Notes: generated by a model not told the origin, from the sequence alone. A stretch of DNA of 64,000 nucleotides from an uncultured Alsobacter sp. (GCF_945952055.1 NZ_CAMFHB010000003.1:1-64000), one strand, 5' to 3'. Positions 25,671 to 39,407 are shown, counted from the first letter of the stretch. Made by a program: numbers and translations.

Positions 25671-26282
25671 TCAGACCGGGAAGCCGAAACCCTTCAGGTC
25701 CGCGCGCAGCTTGTCGGCCGAGGTGAAGTGCAGGGCGTGCATGCCCACGGCCTGCGCGCCGGCCACGTTCTTGGGCGAATCGTCGATGAACACGCACGCC
25801 TCGGCGGCGAGCCCGTTGCCATCGAGCAGCAGGCGGTAGATCGCCGGATCGGGCTTGAGCACACGGTGTTCGCCGGAGACGATCACGTCGAGGAAGCTGC
25901 CGAGGAAGGGCCAGACCCGCTGCGCATCGACGAACTTCTCGGCGGAGAAGTTCGTGATCGCGTAGGTCGGGACGCCCTGGGCCTGCAACTCGGCCAGAAG
26001 GTCGACCGATCCCTGGATCGTGCCCGACACGGTCTCCAGCCAGCGCTCGTCGAAGGCACGGATCTCCGCGTCGAGATGCGGATGCCGGGCGACCAGTTCC
26101 GCCACGGCGTCACGGAACAGGCGGCCGCGATCCTGCTCGATGTTCCAGGCCGGCGTGCAGACCTCGGCCAGGAAGTGCTCCATGCGGGCGTGGTCGTCGA
26201 ACATCTTCCGGTAGAGGTGGCGCGGGTCCCAATCGAGCAGGACGTTGCCGATGTCGAAGACGACGACGGAGGGATTGGGCAT
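25671..26282 (-). CDS. HAD-superfamily hydrolase
   Basis: The 203-residue phosphatase-like protein has all four HAD motifs: VVFDIGNVLLDW (nucleophile Asp near residue 9), AITNFSAEKF, a Lys in VLKPDPAIY, and VFIDDSPKN. The DIGNVL form is typical of the YihX-like subgroup, whose members dephosphorylate sugar phosphates. The substrate cannot be told. It lies 62 bp downstream of maeB on the same strand, possibly co-transcribed. Confidence 0.88.
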   Translation of the reverse strand: MPNPSVVVFDIGNVLLDWDPRHLYRKMFDDHARMEHFLAEVCTPAWNIEQDRGRLFRDAVAELVARHPHLDAEIRAFDERWLETVSGTIQGSVDLLAELQAQGVPTYAITNFSAEKFVDAQRVWPFLGSFLDVIVSGEHRVLKPDPAIYRLLLDGNGLAAEACVFIDDSPKNVAGAQAVGMHALHFTSADKLRADLKGFGFPV

Positions 26283-26344
26283 GGGGGATCGATCCGCGCA
26301 ACGGGGGAAGGGACGGGGGCGAGAGGGAGGAGGCGCGCCGCGCC

Positions 26345-28639
<2,295 letters not shown>

Positions 28640-28823
28640 CTTAGGCTCGACTGACGCACGAAAGGGCTGACAACTTAGGACCAACAGCCGGGGCGGGCCA
28701 GCCCTGATTCGGCCATTGTCCCGTCCGCGAGCCGTCAATTCGTCAGGGGCCGGGGCGACAGCGCTGGGGATGACGGCCATCCGGCGGCTGATGCCGCGGA
28801 CCCGGTCTGCTAGGGTCCGCCCC

Positions 28824-31568
28824 ATGAACAGGCCCGCTTCTCCCGCCCAGACCGCCGCCCGCGTCGAGGCTCCGCTCGACGCCGCCGATGCGCGCGTCAC
28901 GCCGATGATGGAGCAGTACCTGGAGATCAAGGCGGCGAACCTCGATTGCCTCCTGTTCTACCGGATGGGCGACTTCTACGAGCTGTTCTTCGAGGACGCG
29001 GAGACGGCGTCGCGGGTGCTGGGGATCGTGCTCACGAAGCGCGGCAAGCACCTGGGCCAGGACATCCCCATGTGCGGCGTGCCGGTGGTGCGCGCCGACG
29101 ACTACCTGCAGCGCCTCATCGCCGCCGGGATCCGTGTCGCCGTGTGCGAGCAGACCGAGGACCCGGCCGAGGCGAAGAAGCGCGGGGGCAAGTCCGTGGT
29201 GCGCCGCGACGTGGTGCGGCTGGTGACGCCCGGCACCATCACCGAGGAAATGCTCCTCGACCCGTCGCGCTCCAACTGGCTCGCCGCGGTGGCGCGCGTG
29301 CGGTCGTCCGAGGGGGCGTGGGCCTATGGGCTCGCGGCCGTCGACATATCCACGGGCGCCTTCACCGTCTCCGACGTCGCGGAAGGCCTGCTCGGCGCCG
29401 AGATCGCCCGCCTCGACCCGCGCGAGGTGATCGTCCCCGACGCGGTGCTGGACGATCCGACCCTGAAATCCGTGTGGCGCGACACGCGGGCGGCGCTCAC
29501 CCCGCTCGCCCGCGACGGGCTCGACGCCGCGTCCGGCGAACGGCGGCTGTGCGCCTTCTTCGGCGTCGGCACCCTCGATGGCTACGGCACGTTCGGCAAG
29601 GCCGAGATCAGCGCGGCCGCGGCCGTCGTCGCCTATGTCGAGCGCACCCAGCTCGGCGCCCGTCCGCCGTTGTCGCCGCCCTCGCGCACGCGCCCCGACG
29701 CGACCATGCGGATCGACGCGGCGACGCGCGCCAACCTCGAACTCACCCGCACGCTCGGCGGCGAACGGCAGGGCAGCCTGCTCTCCGCCGTCGACCGGAC
29801 GCTGACGCCCGCCGGCAGCCGGCTGCTCGCCGAGCGGCTCGCCGGGCCCCTGACGGACCCCGCGGCGATCGACGCGCGTCTCGATGCGGTGGGCTGGTTC
29901 GTCGACGATGCCATCCTGCGCGCCTCCGTGCGGGACCGGTTGCGCCGCGCTCCCGACATGGCCCGCGCGCTGTCGCGACTGTCCTTGCAGCGCGGCGGGC
30001 CGCGCGACATCGCCGCCCTTCGCGACGGACTCGTGGCGGCCCGTGGCCTCGCGGCGACGCTGGAGGGGGCGGGCCTGCCGCCGCCCGAGCTGGCGCGGGC
30101 CGCCGAGGCGATGGGCGCCGTCGATGCCGGGCTCGAGCAGGAGCTCGCCGCCACGCTGGCCGACGAGCTGCCCCTGCTGAAGCGCGATGGCGGTTTCGTG
30201 CGCGCCGGACGCGACCCGGCGCTCGACGAGACCCGCGCGCTGCGCGACGAAAGCCGCCAGGTCATCGCGGGCCTGCAGGCGCGCTATGCCGAGGAGACCG
30301 GCTGCCGCACGCTGCGCGTCAAGCACAACAGCTTCCTCGGCTATTTCGTCGAGGTGCCGCAGGCGACCGGCGAGGAGTTCCTGCGTCCACCCCACAATGC
30401 CCGCTTCGTGCACCGCCAGACGATGCAGGGCGCGATGCGCTTCTCGACGGCGGAGCTCTCCGATCTCGAAAGCCGCATCGCCTCGGCCGGCGACCGGGCG
30501 CTCGCCATCGAGCTTTCGCATTTCGACGCGATGTCGGCGCAGGTGCTGGCGTCCTCCGATGCGATCAAGGCGGCGGCGGACGCCATTGCCGCCGTCGACG
30601 TCGCGGCGGCGCTGGCCGATCTCGCCGACCGCGGCGGCTGGGTCAGGCCGGTGGTCGACGAGGGTCTCGCCTTCGTCCTCGAAGGAGCGCGCCACCCCGT
30701 GGTCGAGGCGGCGCTGGCGGCCGATGGGCAGCCCTTCGTCGCCAACGATGCCGACCTCTCGGCGCTGCCCGGCGCCACGGCCGGCCGCATCGCCCTCGTG
30801 ACCGGCCCGAACATGGCCGGCAAGTCGACCTACCTCCGCCAGAACGCGATCCTCGCGGTGCTGGCCCAGGCGGGCTGCTTCGTCCCGGCCAGGCGCGCGC
30901 ATATCGGCGTCGTGGACCGGCTGTTCTCGCGCGTCGGCGCGGCGGACGACCTCGCCCGCGGGCGCTCGACCTTCATGGTCGAGATGATCGAGGCGGCGGC
31001 CATCCTCAACCAGGCGACCGTGAGGTCACTCGTCATCCTCGACGAGATCGGCCGCGGCACGGCGACCTTCGACGGTCTGTCCATCGCCTGGGCCACCATC
31101 GAGCACCTGCACGAGACGAACCGCTGCCGGGCGCTCTTCGCCACGCATTTCCACGAGCTCACGGCCCTGGCGCGGCGCCTGCCGCGGCTGCTCACGGCCA
31201 CGGTCCGCGTCACCGAGTTCAAGGGCGACGTGGTGTTCCTGCATGAGGTCGTGCCCGGCGTCGCCGACCGCAGCTACGGCATCCAGGTGGCCAAGCTCGC
31301 CGGCCTGCCGCGCGCCGTGGTCGATCGCGCCCGCACCATCCTCGACGAGCTCGAGGCGGCCGACCGTCAGGCGCCGGTCGAGAAGCTCGTCGACGACCTG
31401 CCGCTGTTCGCCGCGGCCAGGCCGTCGTCCTCGGCGCCAGCCGTGGTCGAGGACGAGCCGGATGTGTTGCGCGAGATGCTGGCTGCCGCGGACCCCGATG
31501 CGCTGACGCCGCGCGAGGCGCTGGACCTGGTGTACCGGCTGGCCGCGCAGCTGCGGAAGGAAGGGTAG
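28824..31568 (+). CDS. mutS: DNA mismatch repair protein MutS
   Basis: The 914-residue ATPase recognises mismatches and recruits MutL. The mismatch wedge Phe51-Tyr52-Glu53 is in MGDFYELF. The connector and lever domains follow. Walker [10 protein letters not shown] is at residues 661-669, and the Walker B/signature region contains [19 protein letters not shown] 28824 was chosen by fit to the family start. It is followed by a palindromic repeat and convergent with an EamA transporter. Confidence 0.97.
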   Translation: MNRPASPAQTAARVEAPLDAADARVTPMMEQYLEIKAANLDCLLFYRMGDFYELFFEDAETASRVLGIVLTKRGKHLGQDIPMCGVPVVRADDYLQRLIAAGIRVAVCEQTEDPAEAKKRGGKSVVRRDVVRLVTPGTITEEMLLDPSRSNWLAAVARVRSSEGAWAYGLAAVDISTGAFTVSDVAEGLLGAEIARLDPREVIVPDAVLDDPTLKSVWRDTRAALTPLARDGLDAASGERRLCAFFGVGTLDGYGTFGKAEISAAAAVVAYVERTQLGARPPLSPPSRTRPDATMRIDAATRANLELTRTLGGERQGSLLSAVDRTLTPAGSRLLAERLAGPLTDPAAIDARLDAVGWFVDDAILRASVRDRLRRAPDMARALSRLSLQRGGPRDIAALRDGLVAARGLAATLEGAGLPPPELARAAEAMGAVDAGLEQELAATLADELPLLKRDGGFVRAGRDPALDETRALRDESRQVIAGLQARYAEETGCRTLRVKHNSFLGYFVEVPQATGEEFLRPPHNARFVHRQTMQGAMRFSTAELSDLESRIASAGDRALAIELSHFDAMSAQVLASSDAIKAAADAIAAVDVAAALADLADRGGWVRPVVDEGLAFVLEGARHPVVEAALAADGQPFVANDADLSALPGATAGRIALVTGPNMAGKSTYLRQNAILAVLAQAGCFVPARRAHIGVVDRLFSRVGAADDLARGRSTFMVEMIEAAAILNQATVRSLVILDEIGRGTATFDGLSIAWATIEHLHETNRCRALFATHFHELTALARRLPRLLTATVRVTEFKGDVVFLHEVVPGVADRSYGIQVAKLAGLPRAVVDRARTILDELEAADRQAPVEKLVDDLPLFAAARPSSSAPAVVEDEPDVLREMLAAADPDALTPREALDLVYRLAAQLRKEG

Positions 31569-31590
31569 CGACCTTCGTTCTTCAAGGCTC

Positions 31591-31700
31591 CCCCTCTCCG
31601 CCGTCTTGGCCCGGCCATCCACGACTTGGCCGGGGACGGCCGCGCCGCGAGAGTGAAGTCGTGGGTGCCCGGGCCAAGCCCGGGCATGACGACCGAGAGC
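31591..31700. repeat. Palindromic intergenic repeat, copy B
   Basis: This copy lies between the convergent mutS and EamA genes. Its left outer arm is shortened (TTGGCCCGGCCA), while the inner arms CCACGACTT/AAGTCGTGG and the right arm GCCCGGGCCAAGCCCGGGCA are intact. The loop between the inner arms differs from copy A. Confidence 0.85.
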
Positions 31701-31708
31701 GAGCCGGA

Positions 31709-32548
31709 TCACGACAACCGCAGCATCGCGATCCCGGCCACGGCCACTGCCACGGCGGCCCATCTCAGGGCGCCGACCTGTTCGCGCAGGAAGGTGGCGG
31801 CGATGAGCACGCTGAAGAAGATGCTCGTCTCGCGCAGCGCCGAGACGGCGGCGACAGGTCCGTTGGCGAAGCCGTAGACCATCAGCAGGTAGGATGACAT
31901 CGAGCCCATGCAGCCGACGAGCCCGACCTTCCAGTAGCGCTTCACCGCGGCGAGCCAGCCGGAGCGCTCGATCACCATCATCGCCGAGACCAGCACGGCG
32001 TTCACGATCGCGACGAGGAAGGAGTAGCCCAGCAGGTTCTCCGACAGGCGTACGCCGCGGGCGTCGGCGATCGAGAAGAAGGCGTTCGAGATGCCTGCGG
32101 CCAGCGCCAGCGCCGTGGCCGATACCGGGATGCTCGCACCGATGCGGCTCGACGCCGCGAGCATGAGCACGGCGAGCGAGATCACCGCGACGCCGCCGAT
32201 CCCGAGCGGCGACAAGGTGTAGGAAAAGAGCACGAAGCCGAGGATCGCGACGCCGAGCGGGGAGATGCCACGCACCAGCGGGTAGGCGAGGTTGAACGGC
32301 ATGCGCCGGTAGGTCGCCATCATCACCCGCATGGTGACGAGGTTGCAGCCGCAGGCCAGCGCCATCCAGGGAAGGGACGGCGTCGCCGGCGGGCCCACGA
32401 CGGCGAGCCCCGGAACGCTGACGACGCCCGCCATGATGACGACGAGCGCCAGGCCCGCGCCGGGATCCTCCTGTCGCCGGGCGATGGCGTTCCAGCCGGC
32501 GTGGAAGAAGGCGCTGGCAAGCGCTGCCAGGAAGACGAGCAGCGTCAC
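31709..32548 (-). CDS. EamA/DMT-family transporter
   Basis: The 279-residue integral membrane protein has about ten hydrophobic helices arranged as two EamA halves. The motifs FFHAGWNA (helix 1), YPLVRGISP and VSALRETSIFF mark the subgroup. These transporters usually export amino acids or other metabolites. GTG start at 32548. It is the last of four same-strand genes that begin with an XRE-cupin regulator; the two acetyltransferases between suggest export of an acetylated or toxic amine. Confidence 0.88.
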   Translation of the reverse strand: MTLLVFLAALASAFFHAGWNAIARRQEDPGAGLALVVIMAGVVSVPGLAVVGPPATPSLPWMALACGCNLVTMRVMMATYRRMPFNLAYPLVRGISPLGVAILGFVLFSYTLSPLGIGGVAVISLAVLMLAASSRIGASIPVSATALALAAGISNAFFSIADARGVRLSENLLGYSFLVAIVNAVLVSAMMVIERSGWLAAVKRYWKVGLVGCMGSMSSYLLMVYGFANGPVAAVSALRETSIFFSVLIAATFLREQVGALRWAAVAVAVAGIAMLRLS

Positions 32549-32600
32549 GGCTGAGGGATCCGGGGCGTGGCGGGCGGCCGGCCTCGGCCGGCGGCGCGGG

Positions 32601-33095
32601 TCAGAGGGTCTTCTGCATGAGGGCGAGGTCGAGCCAGCGGTCGAACTTCCAGCCGACTTCCTTCAGGCGCCCCGTCTCCACGAAGCCGAGCGCCTTGTGG
32701 AAGTGCATGGACGCCGTGTTGCCCGCCTCGACGCCGCCGATCATCACGTGCTTGCCGAGGTCCCGCGCCCGGTCGAACAGCGGCGGCATCAGCTGCTTGC
32801 CCACGCCTTTCCCATGATGGTGGCGATGGACGTAGACCGAGTGCTCGACGGTGTGGTGATAGCCGTCTCCCTTGCGGAAGTCCCCGAAGCTGGAGAAGCC
32901 CACCACCGTGCCGGCCAGGTCCGCGACCAGGACCGGATAGCCCGCGCTGACGCGCTCGTGCATCCACGCGCGCCGGTTCTCCAGGTCGAAGGTGTGCACC
33001 ATCCAGATCGCCGTCGTGTTGAGGATGGCGTCGTTGACGATGTCCAGGATCGCCGGCAGGTCCGTCTCGGCCGCGTCTCGGATGGTCACCTGCAT
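32601..33095 (-). CDS. GNAT acetyltransferase, phosphinothricin/methionine-sulfone type
   Basis: The 164-residue enzyme transfers acetyl from acetyl-CoA to an amine. The opening MQVTIRDAAETDLPAILDIVN, the IWMVHTFDLENRRAW segment and the CoA loop HHHGKGVGKQL are characteristic of the Pat/MddA group. That group acetylates methionine sulfone, methionine sulfoximine or phosphinothricin-like amino acids. It follows another GNAT gene by nine bases and precedes the EamA exporter. Confidence 0.88.
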   Translation of the reverse strand: MQVTIRDAAETDLPAILDIVNDAILNTTAIWMVHTFDLENRRAWMHERVSAGYPVLVADLAGTVVGFSSFGDFRKGDGYHHTVEHSVYVHRHHHGKGVGKQLMPPLFDRARDLGKHVMIGGVEAGNTASMHFHKALGFVETGRLKEVGWKFDRWLDLALMQKTL

Positions 33096-33104
33096 GGGGG
33101 GCTC

Positions 33105-33623
33105 TCACGGGTTCTTGTAGTAGTAGGTGGTAGCGCAGAAACCACCATCCGGCCACAGCGCATAGTCCGGGATGACACCGACCTTTTGCCAGCCGGTGGC
33201 CTGATAAAGGTTTTCCGCGGGCGAGCCCGTCGCGGTGTCGAGAACCAGCACCTTCAGGTCGCGGCGGCGCGCCTCGTCGTCGACGGCGGCCATCAGCGCC
33301 TTGCCGATGCCCGTCTGCCGGGCCCTGCTGTGCACGATGACCTTCGAGACGTCGGCGCGATGAGGCTGGTTGGGCTTGCTGGCCGGGATCAGCTGGGCGG
33401 TGCCCACCACCTCGCCCCCCAGCGTGGCGGCGAACAGGATCGTCCGGCCGGCGGCGACGTCGGCGAGCACCCCGTCCCACCAGGCCCGCGCCTCGGCGGG
33501 ATCGAACGGGTTCATGAAGCCGATGGAGGCCCCGCCGCGCACGCCGTCGACGAGGATGTCGACGAGGGCGGGCAGCGCCGCCCGCGCGGCGGTCACGTCG
33601 AGGATCGATACGGCGGCGGTCAT
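33105..33623 (-). CDS. GNAT acetyltransferase, unassigned substrate
   Basis: The 172-residue acetyltransferase has a GNAT CoA-binding loop ARQTGIGKALM and a C-terminal DTATGSPAENLYQATGWQKVG. It differs clearly from its neighbour, so it is not a recent duplicate. The second Met is preferred as start because GGAG stands seven bases ahead of it. It is 16 bp downstream of the XRE-cupin regulator, in the same transcription unit. Confidence 0.85.
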   Translation of the reverse strand: MTAAVSILDVTAARAALPALVDILVDGVRGGASIGFMNPFDPAEARAWWDGVLADVAAGRTILFAATLGGEVVGTAQLIPASKPNQPHRADVSKVIVHSRARQTGIGKALMAAVDDEARRRDLKVLVLDTATGSPAENLYQATGWQKVGVIPDYALWPDGGFCATTYYYKNP

Positions 33624-33639
33624 GCCGGGCTCCATCGGG

Positions 33640-34209
33640 TCAGGGTGTGGAGGCGGCCAGCACGACCGCGTAGCGGACGGGCCGGTCGCCGGGATTGTGG
33701 TAGGCCACGGGCCGGTCGAGCCTCATGTGCAGGCTGTCCCCGGTGCCGAGCCGGTGAACGGTGTCGCCGACCGTCATCTCGAGCTCGCCGTCGAGCACCC
33801 AGACGATCTGCTCGGTGGGCCGCGAGACCCACGGGTTGTCGAACCGCACCCGCTCCCCGGGCGGGAACGTGACGTCGACGACCTCCAGCACACTGTCGGG
33901 CAGGCGGGGCGACACGTTGCGCCGGACATAGCCGCTGTCGGGATCGCGCCACTCGGTCTGGTCGGCACGGCGGGACAGCGGCGAGGCCGCGGCACGGTCC
34001 CCGGCGAAGAAGCCGGACAGGCTGACACCCAGGCTGGCGCAGAGTTTGCCCAGGAGGGCCGCGGTCGGGCTCGCCTCGCCGCGCTCGATGCGCGAGATCA
34101 TGGCGCGGCTGACGCCCGATCCCGTCGCCAGCGCGTCGAGGGTGAAACCGCGCTCCTGGCGCAGGGCCTTCAGGCGCGCGCCGAGGCCGATGTCGTCGCT
34201 GAATTCCAT
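33640..34209 (-). CDS. XRE-cupin transcriptional regulator
   Basis: The 189-residue regulator has a helix-turn-helix at about residues 10-66 ([20 protein letters not shown], then [20 protein letters not shown]). A C-terminal cupin sensor barrel follows (about 105-185, [18 protein letters not shown] and [11 protein letters not shown]). XRE-cupin proteins usually repress small metabolic or resistance operons and respond to a small ligand. It heads the unit with two acetyltransferases and an exporter. A perfect palindrome overlaps its promoter region just upstream of the ATG. Confidence 0.9.
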   Translation of the reverse strand: MEFSDDIGLGARLKALRQERGFTLDALATGSGVSRAMISRIERGEASPTAALLGKLCASLGVSLSGFFAGDRAAASPLSRRADQTEWRDPDSGYVRRNVSPRLPDSVLEVVDVTFPPGERVRFDNPWVSRPTEQIVWVLDGELEMTVGDTVHRLGTGDSLHMRLDRPVAYHNPGDRPVRYAVVLAASTP

Positions 34210-34213
34210 GATC

Positions 34214-34228
34214 AGAGACTATGTCTCT
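34214..34228. promoter_or_regulatory. Perfect palindrome, candidate XRE-cupin operator
   Basis: AGAGAC (34214-34219), a TAT spacer and GTCTCT (34223-34228) form a perfect dyad. It begins five bases before the regulator's start codon and three bases away from a TATAAT (34231-34236) that could serve the rightward lepA transcript. Binding here would block the regulator's own transcription. Confidence 0.6.
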
Positions 34229-34327
34229 ACTATAATGGAATCAAGTCCGTCGAACGGCGATGGTCCGGAGGGCGCCGCGCTGCCGTGTCGCTTGGAAATC
34301 AGGCCTTACGCTGCTATGTGCGCGCCC

Positions 34328-36133
<1,806 letters not shown>

Positions 36134-36170
36134 GTCCAGGCCGCCGGGCCATAGTCGCCGGGAGGCCGCC

Positions 36171-37007
36171 ATGACCACCACCGTGTTCCTCGCCGTGCTG
36201 GTGGCCGCGTTCCTGCACGCCAGCTGGAACGCGATGATGAAGCTGCGGATCGAGCCGCTGCTCGCCATGGCGCTCATCAACGGCGGAGCCGGCGTCTTCG
36301 GCCTCGGGCTCCTGAGCTATACCGGCTTCCCGATCTCGGCGTCTTGGCCCTATCTCGCCGCGTCGACGGCGCTGCACCTGGGCTACGGGCTGTCGCTCGC
36401 CACCGCCTACAAGCATGCCGACATGGGCGTGGTCTATCCCATCGCCCGCGGCTCGGCGCCGCTGATGACGCTGGCCGGGTCGGTCCTGTTCACCGGCGAT
36501 CGCCTGGCCCCCGGTGTCGTCGTCGGCATCGCCGTGCTGGCGGGCGGCATCGGCCTGCTCGCCCTGCAGCGGCGCGCGTCGGTCGACCGCCGGGGCGTGG
36601 GGTACGCCCTGCTCACGGCGGTGACGATCTCGCTCTACACGCTGTCGGATGGGCTCGGCGCGCGGGCTGCGGGTGACCCGCATGCCTATGTCGCCGCCAT
36701 GTTCATCCTCGACGGCCTGAGCTGCGTGCTCGCGGTCGCGGCGCTGCGCGGCCGGCAGGGGCTGGCCATCATGGGCACGGCGCTCGGGCCGGGGCTCGCC
36801 GGCGGGGCCATGGGCTTCGGGGCCTACTGGATCGCCGTGTGGGCCATGACGCAGGCGCCCATCGCGCTGGTCGCCGCGCTGCGCGAGACCAGCGTGCTCT
36901 TCGCCACCGGGATCGCGGTGGTGGTGCTGCGCGAGAAGCTGTCGGCCCGGCGCGTGGCGGCTGCGGTGCTCATCGTGACCGGCCTGGTGATCATCCGGGC
37001 GGCGTGA
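36171..37007 (+). CDS. EamA/DMT-family transporter, second copy
   Basis: The 278-residue protein has about ten predicted helices and the same subgroup motifs as the transporter at 31.7 kb (FLHASWNA, YPIARGSAP, VAALRETSVLF), but many sequence differences elsewhere. It presumably exports a small metabolite. GGGAGG stands ahead of the ATG, 37 bp after lepA, so read-through from lepA is likely. Confidence 0.88.
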   Translation: MTTTVFLAVLVAAFLHASWNAMMKLRIEPLLAMALINGGAGVFGLGLLSYTGFPISASWPYLAASTALHLGYGLSLATAYKHADMGVVYPIARGSAPLMTLAGSVLFTGDRLAPGVVVGIAVLAGGIGLLALQRRASVDRRGVGYALLTAVTISLYTLSDGLGARAAGDPHAYVAAMFILDGLSCVLAVAALRGRQGLAIMGTALGPGLAGGAMGFGAYWIAVWAMTQAPIALVAALRETSVLFATGIAVVVLREKLSARRVAAAVLIVTGLVIIRAA

Positions 37008-37073
37008 GGCGCGGCGCAGGACCTCGCAACCTGCTGGATGGACAGTCGCGCTACGCGCCCTCACCATCGGCGA

Positions 37074-37928
37074 ATGCGCAAGCTCCCCCGATTCGCCGCC
37101 ATCGCCCTCGTGGTTGCTGCAACGCCGGCCTTGGCTGAACCCGCGGCCCGCGACCTCTTCGGCGCGGTTCCTGCAGCCACGACGAGCCTCGCCCCTGCAG
37201 TCATAGGCTCCTACGCCAAGGGGTGCCTCGCCGGCGGCCAGATGCTGCCGCCCGAGGGCTCGCACTGGCAGGCGGTGCGCCTGTCGCGCAACCGCAACTG
37301 GGGTCATCCGGCCATGGTCCGGTTCCTGACCGGCTTCGCGGCCAAGGCGAGCGCCGCCACGGGCTGGCCGGGGCTGCTCGTCGGCGACATCGCCCAGCCG
37401 CGCGGCGGCCCGATGCGCAGCGGACACGCCTCCCACCAGCTCGGGATCGATGCGGACGTCTGGCTCTCGCCGATGCCGCCGCGGGTCCTGTCCCGCCAGG
37501 AGCGCGAGGACCTGGAGCCCGTGAACCTGGTGGCCGACAACGGCCTCGACGTGGTGCCCGGGCGTTGGACGCCGGCCCATCTCGCGCTCATCAGGCTCGC
37601 GGCCTCGCAGCCCGAGGTGGAGCGGGTGTTCGTCAACGCGGCGATCAAGAAGGCGCTGTGTCGCGACGCCACCGGCGACCGGTCATGGCTGACGCGCGTC
37701 CGGCCGCTGTGGGGGCACAACTACCACATGCATATTCGCATGGCCTGCCCGCCCGGCGAGGAGGCCTGCGAGCGACAGGCGGCGCCGCCGGCCGGCGACG
37801 GATGCGGCAAGGATCTCGCGTGGTGGTTCACCGAGGAGGCCCTGCACCCCAAGCCCGGCAAGCCGCGCCCGCCCATGACGATGGCGCAGCTGCCCGCCGC
37901 CTGCGCCCAGGTGCTGACGGCGAAGTGA
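37074..37928 (+). CDS. mepA: Penicillin-insensitive murein endopeptidase
   Basis: The 284-residue periplasmic LAS metallopeptidase cleaves the D-Ala-mDAP crosslink. A signal peptide (about residues 1-21) precedes the domain. Zinc-site motifs SGHASHQLGIDADVW (His121 and Asp128 by alignment to E. coli His113 and Asp120) and WGHNYHMHIR (His220) are complete. ATG 37074 gives a standard signal peptide. A perfect palindrome follows the stop. Confidence 0.94.
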   Translation: MRKLPRFAAIALVVAATPALAEPAARDLFGAVPAATTSLAPAVIGSYAKGCLAGGQMLPPEGSHWQAVRLSRNRNWGHPAMVRFLTGFAAKASAATGWPGLLVGDIAQPRGGPMRSGHASHQLGIDADVWLSPMPPRVLSRQEREDLEPVNLVADNGLDVVPGRWTPAHLALIRLAASQPEVERVFVNAAIKKALCRDATGDRSWLTRVRPLWGHNYHMHIRMACPPGEEACERQAAPPAGDGCGKDLAWWFTEEALHPKPGKPRPPMTMAQLPAACAQVLTAK

Positions 37929-37939
37929 AGTGAGGAGCG

Positions 37940-37959
37940 AAGAGCGACTAGTCGCTCTT
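37940..37959. terminator. Perfect 20-bp palindrome between convergent genes
   Basis: AAGAGCGACTAGTCGCTCTT is fully self-complementary. It lies between the convergent mepA and UPF0114 stops, where it could terminate both transcripts, although no T-run follows on either strand. Confidence 0.45.
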
Positions 37960-37978
37960 GGCTCTTCAGCACTTCCGG

Positions 37979-38482
37979 CTAATGCGCCTTGGTGTCGGCC
38001 GAGATCTTGTCGGTCAGCGCGAGGATCACGCCGGATCCGACGAACACGAGGTGGATGATCACGAGCCACTGGAGGTCGCGGTCGCTCGTGTTCTTGATGT
38101 TCATGAACGCCTTGAGCAGCTGGATCGCCGAGATCGCCACGATCGACGACAGGAGCTTCAGCTTCAGCCCCGTGAAGTCGATCTTGCCCATCCACTCGGG
38201 CCAATCCTTGTGGTCGGCCTCGTCGATCTTGGACACGAAGTTCTCGTAGCCCGAGAAGATCACGATGACGATCAGCGAGCCGGTGAAGGTCAGGTCGATC
38301 AGGGCCAGCACGCCGAGGATCACCTCGGCTTCGGTCTGGTCGAAGATGTGCATCACGAAATGCACGATCTCCTGCATCGCCTTGATCATCAGCAGCGCGA
38401 GGCTGAGGACGAGGCCGACATAGAAGGGGGCCAGCAGCCAGCGGCTGGAGAACAGGAATTTCTCGAGGACGCGTTCGATCAT
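37979..38482 (-). CDS. UPF0114/TIGR00645 (YqhA-like) membrane protein
   Basis: The 167-residue inner-membrane protein has four hydrophobic helices. Family signatures are MIERVLEKFLFSSRWLLAPF, FDQTEAEVILGVLALIDLTF and SIVAISAIQLLKAFMNI. The family is widespread and conserved, with no defined activity. It is transcribed alone and is convergent with mepA. Confidence 0.92.
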   Translation of the reverse strand: MIERVLEKFLFSSRWLLAPFYVGLVLSLALLMIKAMQEIVHFVMHIFDQTEAEVILGVLALIDLTFTGSLIVIVIFSGYENFVSKIDEADHKDWPEWMGKIDFTGLKLKLLSSIVAISAIQLLKAFMNIKNTSDRDLQWLVIIHLVFVGSGVILALTDKISADTKAH

Positions 38483-38551
38483 GGGCTCCGACCGGCTAGC
38501 ATGTTCGCACCCGGCACGCGGTGCCGGTCGGAGCCGTACTTAGAGCTTCGC

Positions 38552-39208
38552 TCAGGCTGCGTCCACGCCCGTTCCGACCGCGCAGCTCACGCCGGTTCCG
38601 CCGAGGCCGCAGTAGCCGCCCGGGTTCTTGGCCAGGTACTGCTGGTGGTAGTCCTCGGCGAAATAGAACGGCCCCGCCTCCTGGATCTCCGTGGTGATCG
38701 GCCCGTAGCCCTTGGCCTTCAAGGCCGCGCCGTAGGTCTTGGCGGTGCGCTCGGCCGCCTCGCGCTGCTCGGGCGTCGTCCAGTAGACGCCGGAGCGGTA
38801 CTGCGTGCCGATGTCGTTGCCCTGCCGCATGCCCTGCGTGGGATCGTGGCTCTCCCAGAAGGTCTTCATCAGCGTGTCGATGCCGACCTGCTTGGGATCA
38901 TAGACCACGAGCACCACCTCGTTGTGGCCGGTGAGGCCCGAGCACGCCTCCTCGTAGGTCGGGTTGGGCGTGTGGCCCGCGGCATAGCCGACGGCCGTCA
39001 CCCAGACGCCCGGCACCTGCCAGAACTTACGTTCGGCACCCCAGAAACAGCCGAGCCCGAAGACGATCCGCTCGCTGCCTTCGGGATAGGGTCCCTTCAG
39101 CGCATGGCCGTTGACGAAATGGGTCTGCGCGGTGGGGATGGGCTGCGGCCGGCCCGGCAGGGCCTCCTCGCGGGTTGGCATGGCGGTGCGCTTGCGAAAG
39201 CCGAACAT
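38552..39208 (-). CDS. msrA: Peptide methionine sulfoxide reductase A
   Basis: The 218-residue enzyme reduces methionine-S-sulfoxide in oxidised proteins. Catalytic Cys54 is in GLGCFWGAE. The C-terminal glycine-rich tail [11 protein letters not shown] holds the recycling cysteines. The GAGGTGATGTC before ATG 39208 supports this start. No msrB adjoins it. Confidence 0.95.
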   Translation of the reverse strand: MFGFRKRTAMPTREEALPGRPQPIPTAQTHFVNGHALKGPYPEGSERIVFGLGCFWGAERKFWQVPGVWVTAVGYAAGHTPNPTYEEACSGLTGHNEVVLVVYDPKQVGIDTLMKTFWESHDPTQGMRQGNDIGTQYRSGVYWTTPEQREAAERTAKTYGAALKAKGYGPITTEIQEAGPFYFAEDYHQQYLAKNPGGYCGLGGTGVSCAVGTGVDAA

Positions 39209-39336
39209 GACATCACCTCGTGGCTGGTCCGGGGCGGAGGATGCCGCCGGACCCCTCATATGGGGAGGGCGGAGCGTGAACGCGAGATCGGTGGCGATCA
39301 AGGCCCCGTGACGCGCCCGTGAGCGCCGGTCCACGC

Positions 39337-39407
39337 GCGCGACGATTCCGACTTCAACACCGCGCAACGACTTGACTTCAACGCCGCGCGACGATGCCCA
39401 CTTCGGG
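39337..39407. repeat. Three imperfect 24-25-bp tandem copies
   Basis: The copies begin with GCGCGACGAT, GCGCAACGAC and GCGCGACGAT and continue with a variant of GACTTCAAC. They start at 39337, 39362 and 39386. The third copy encodes the EVGIVAR tail of the membrane protein, so the other two look like a duplication of its 3' coding end. Confidence 0.6.

Noticed and set aside
28743..30902. 719-codon minus-strand frame opposite mutS
   Set aside because: An antisense shadow with a composition unlike proteins; mutS motifs on the other strand are unambiguous.
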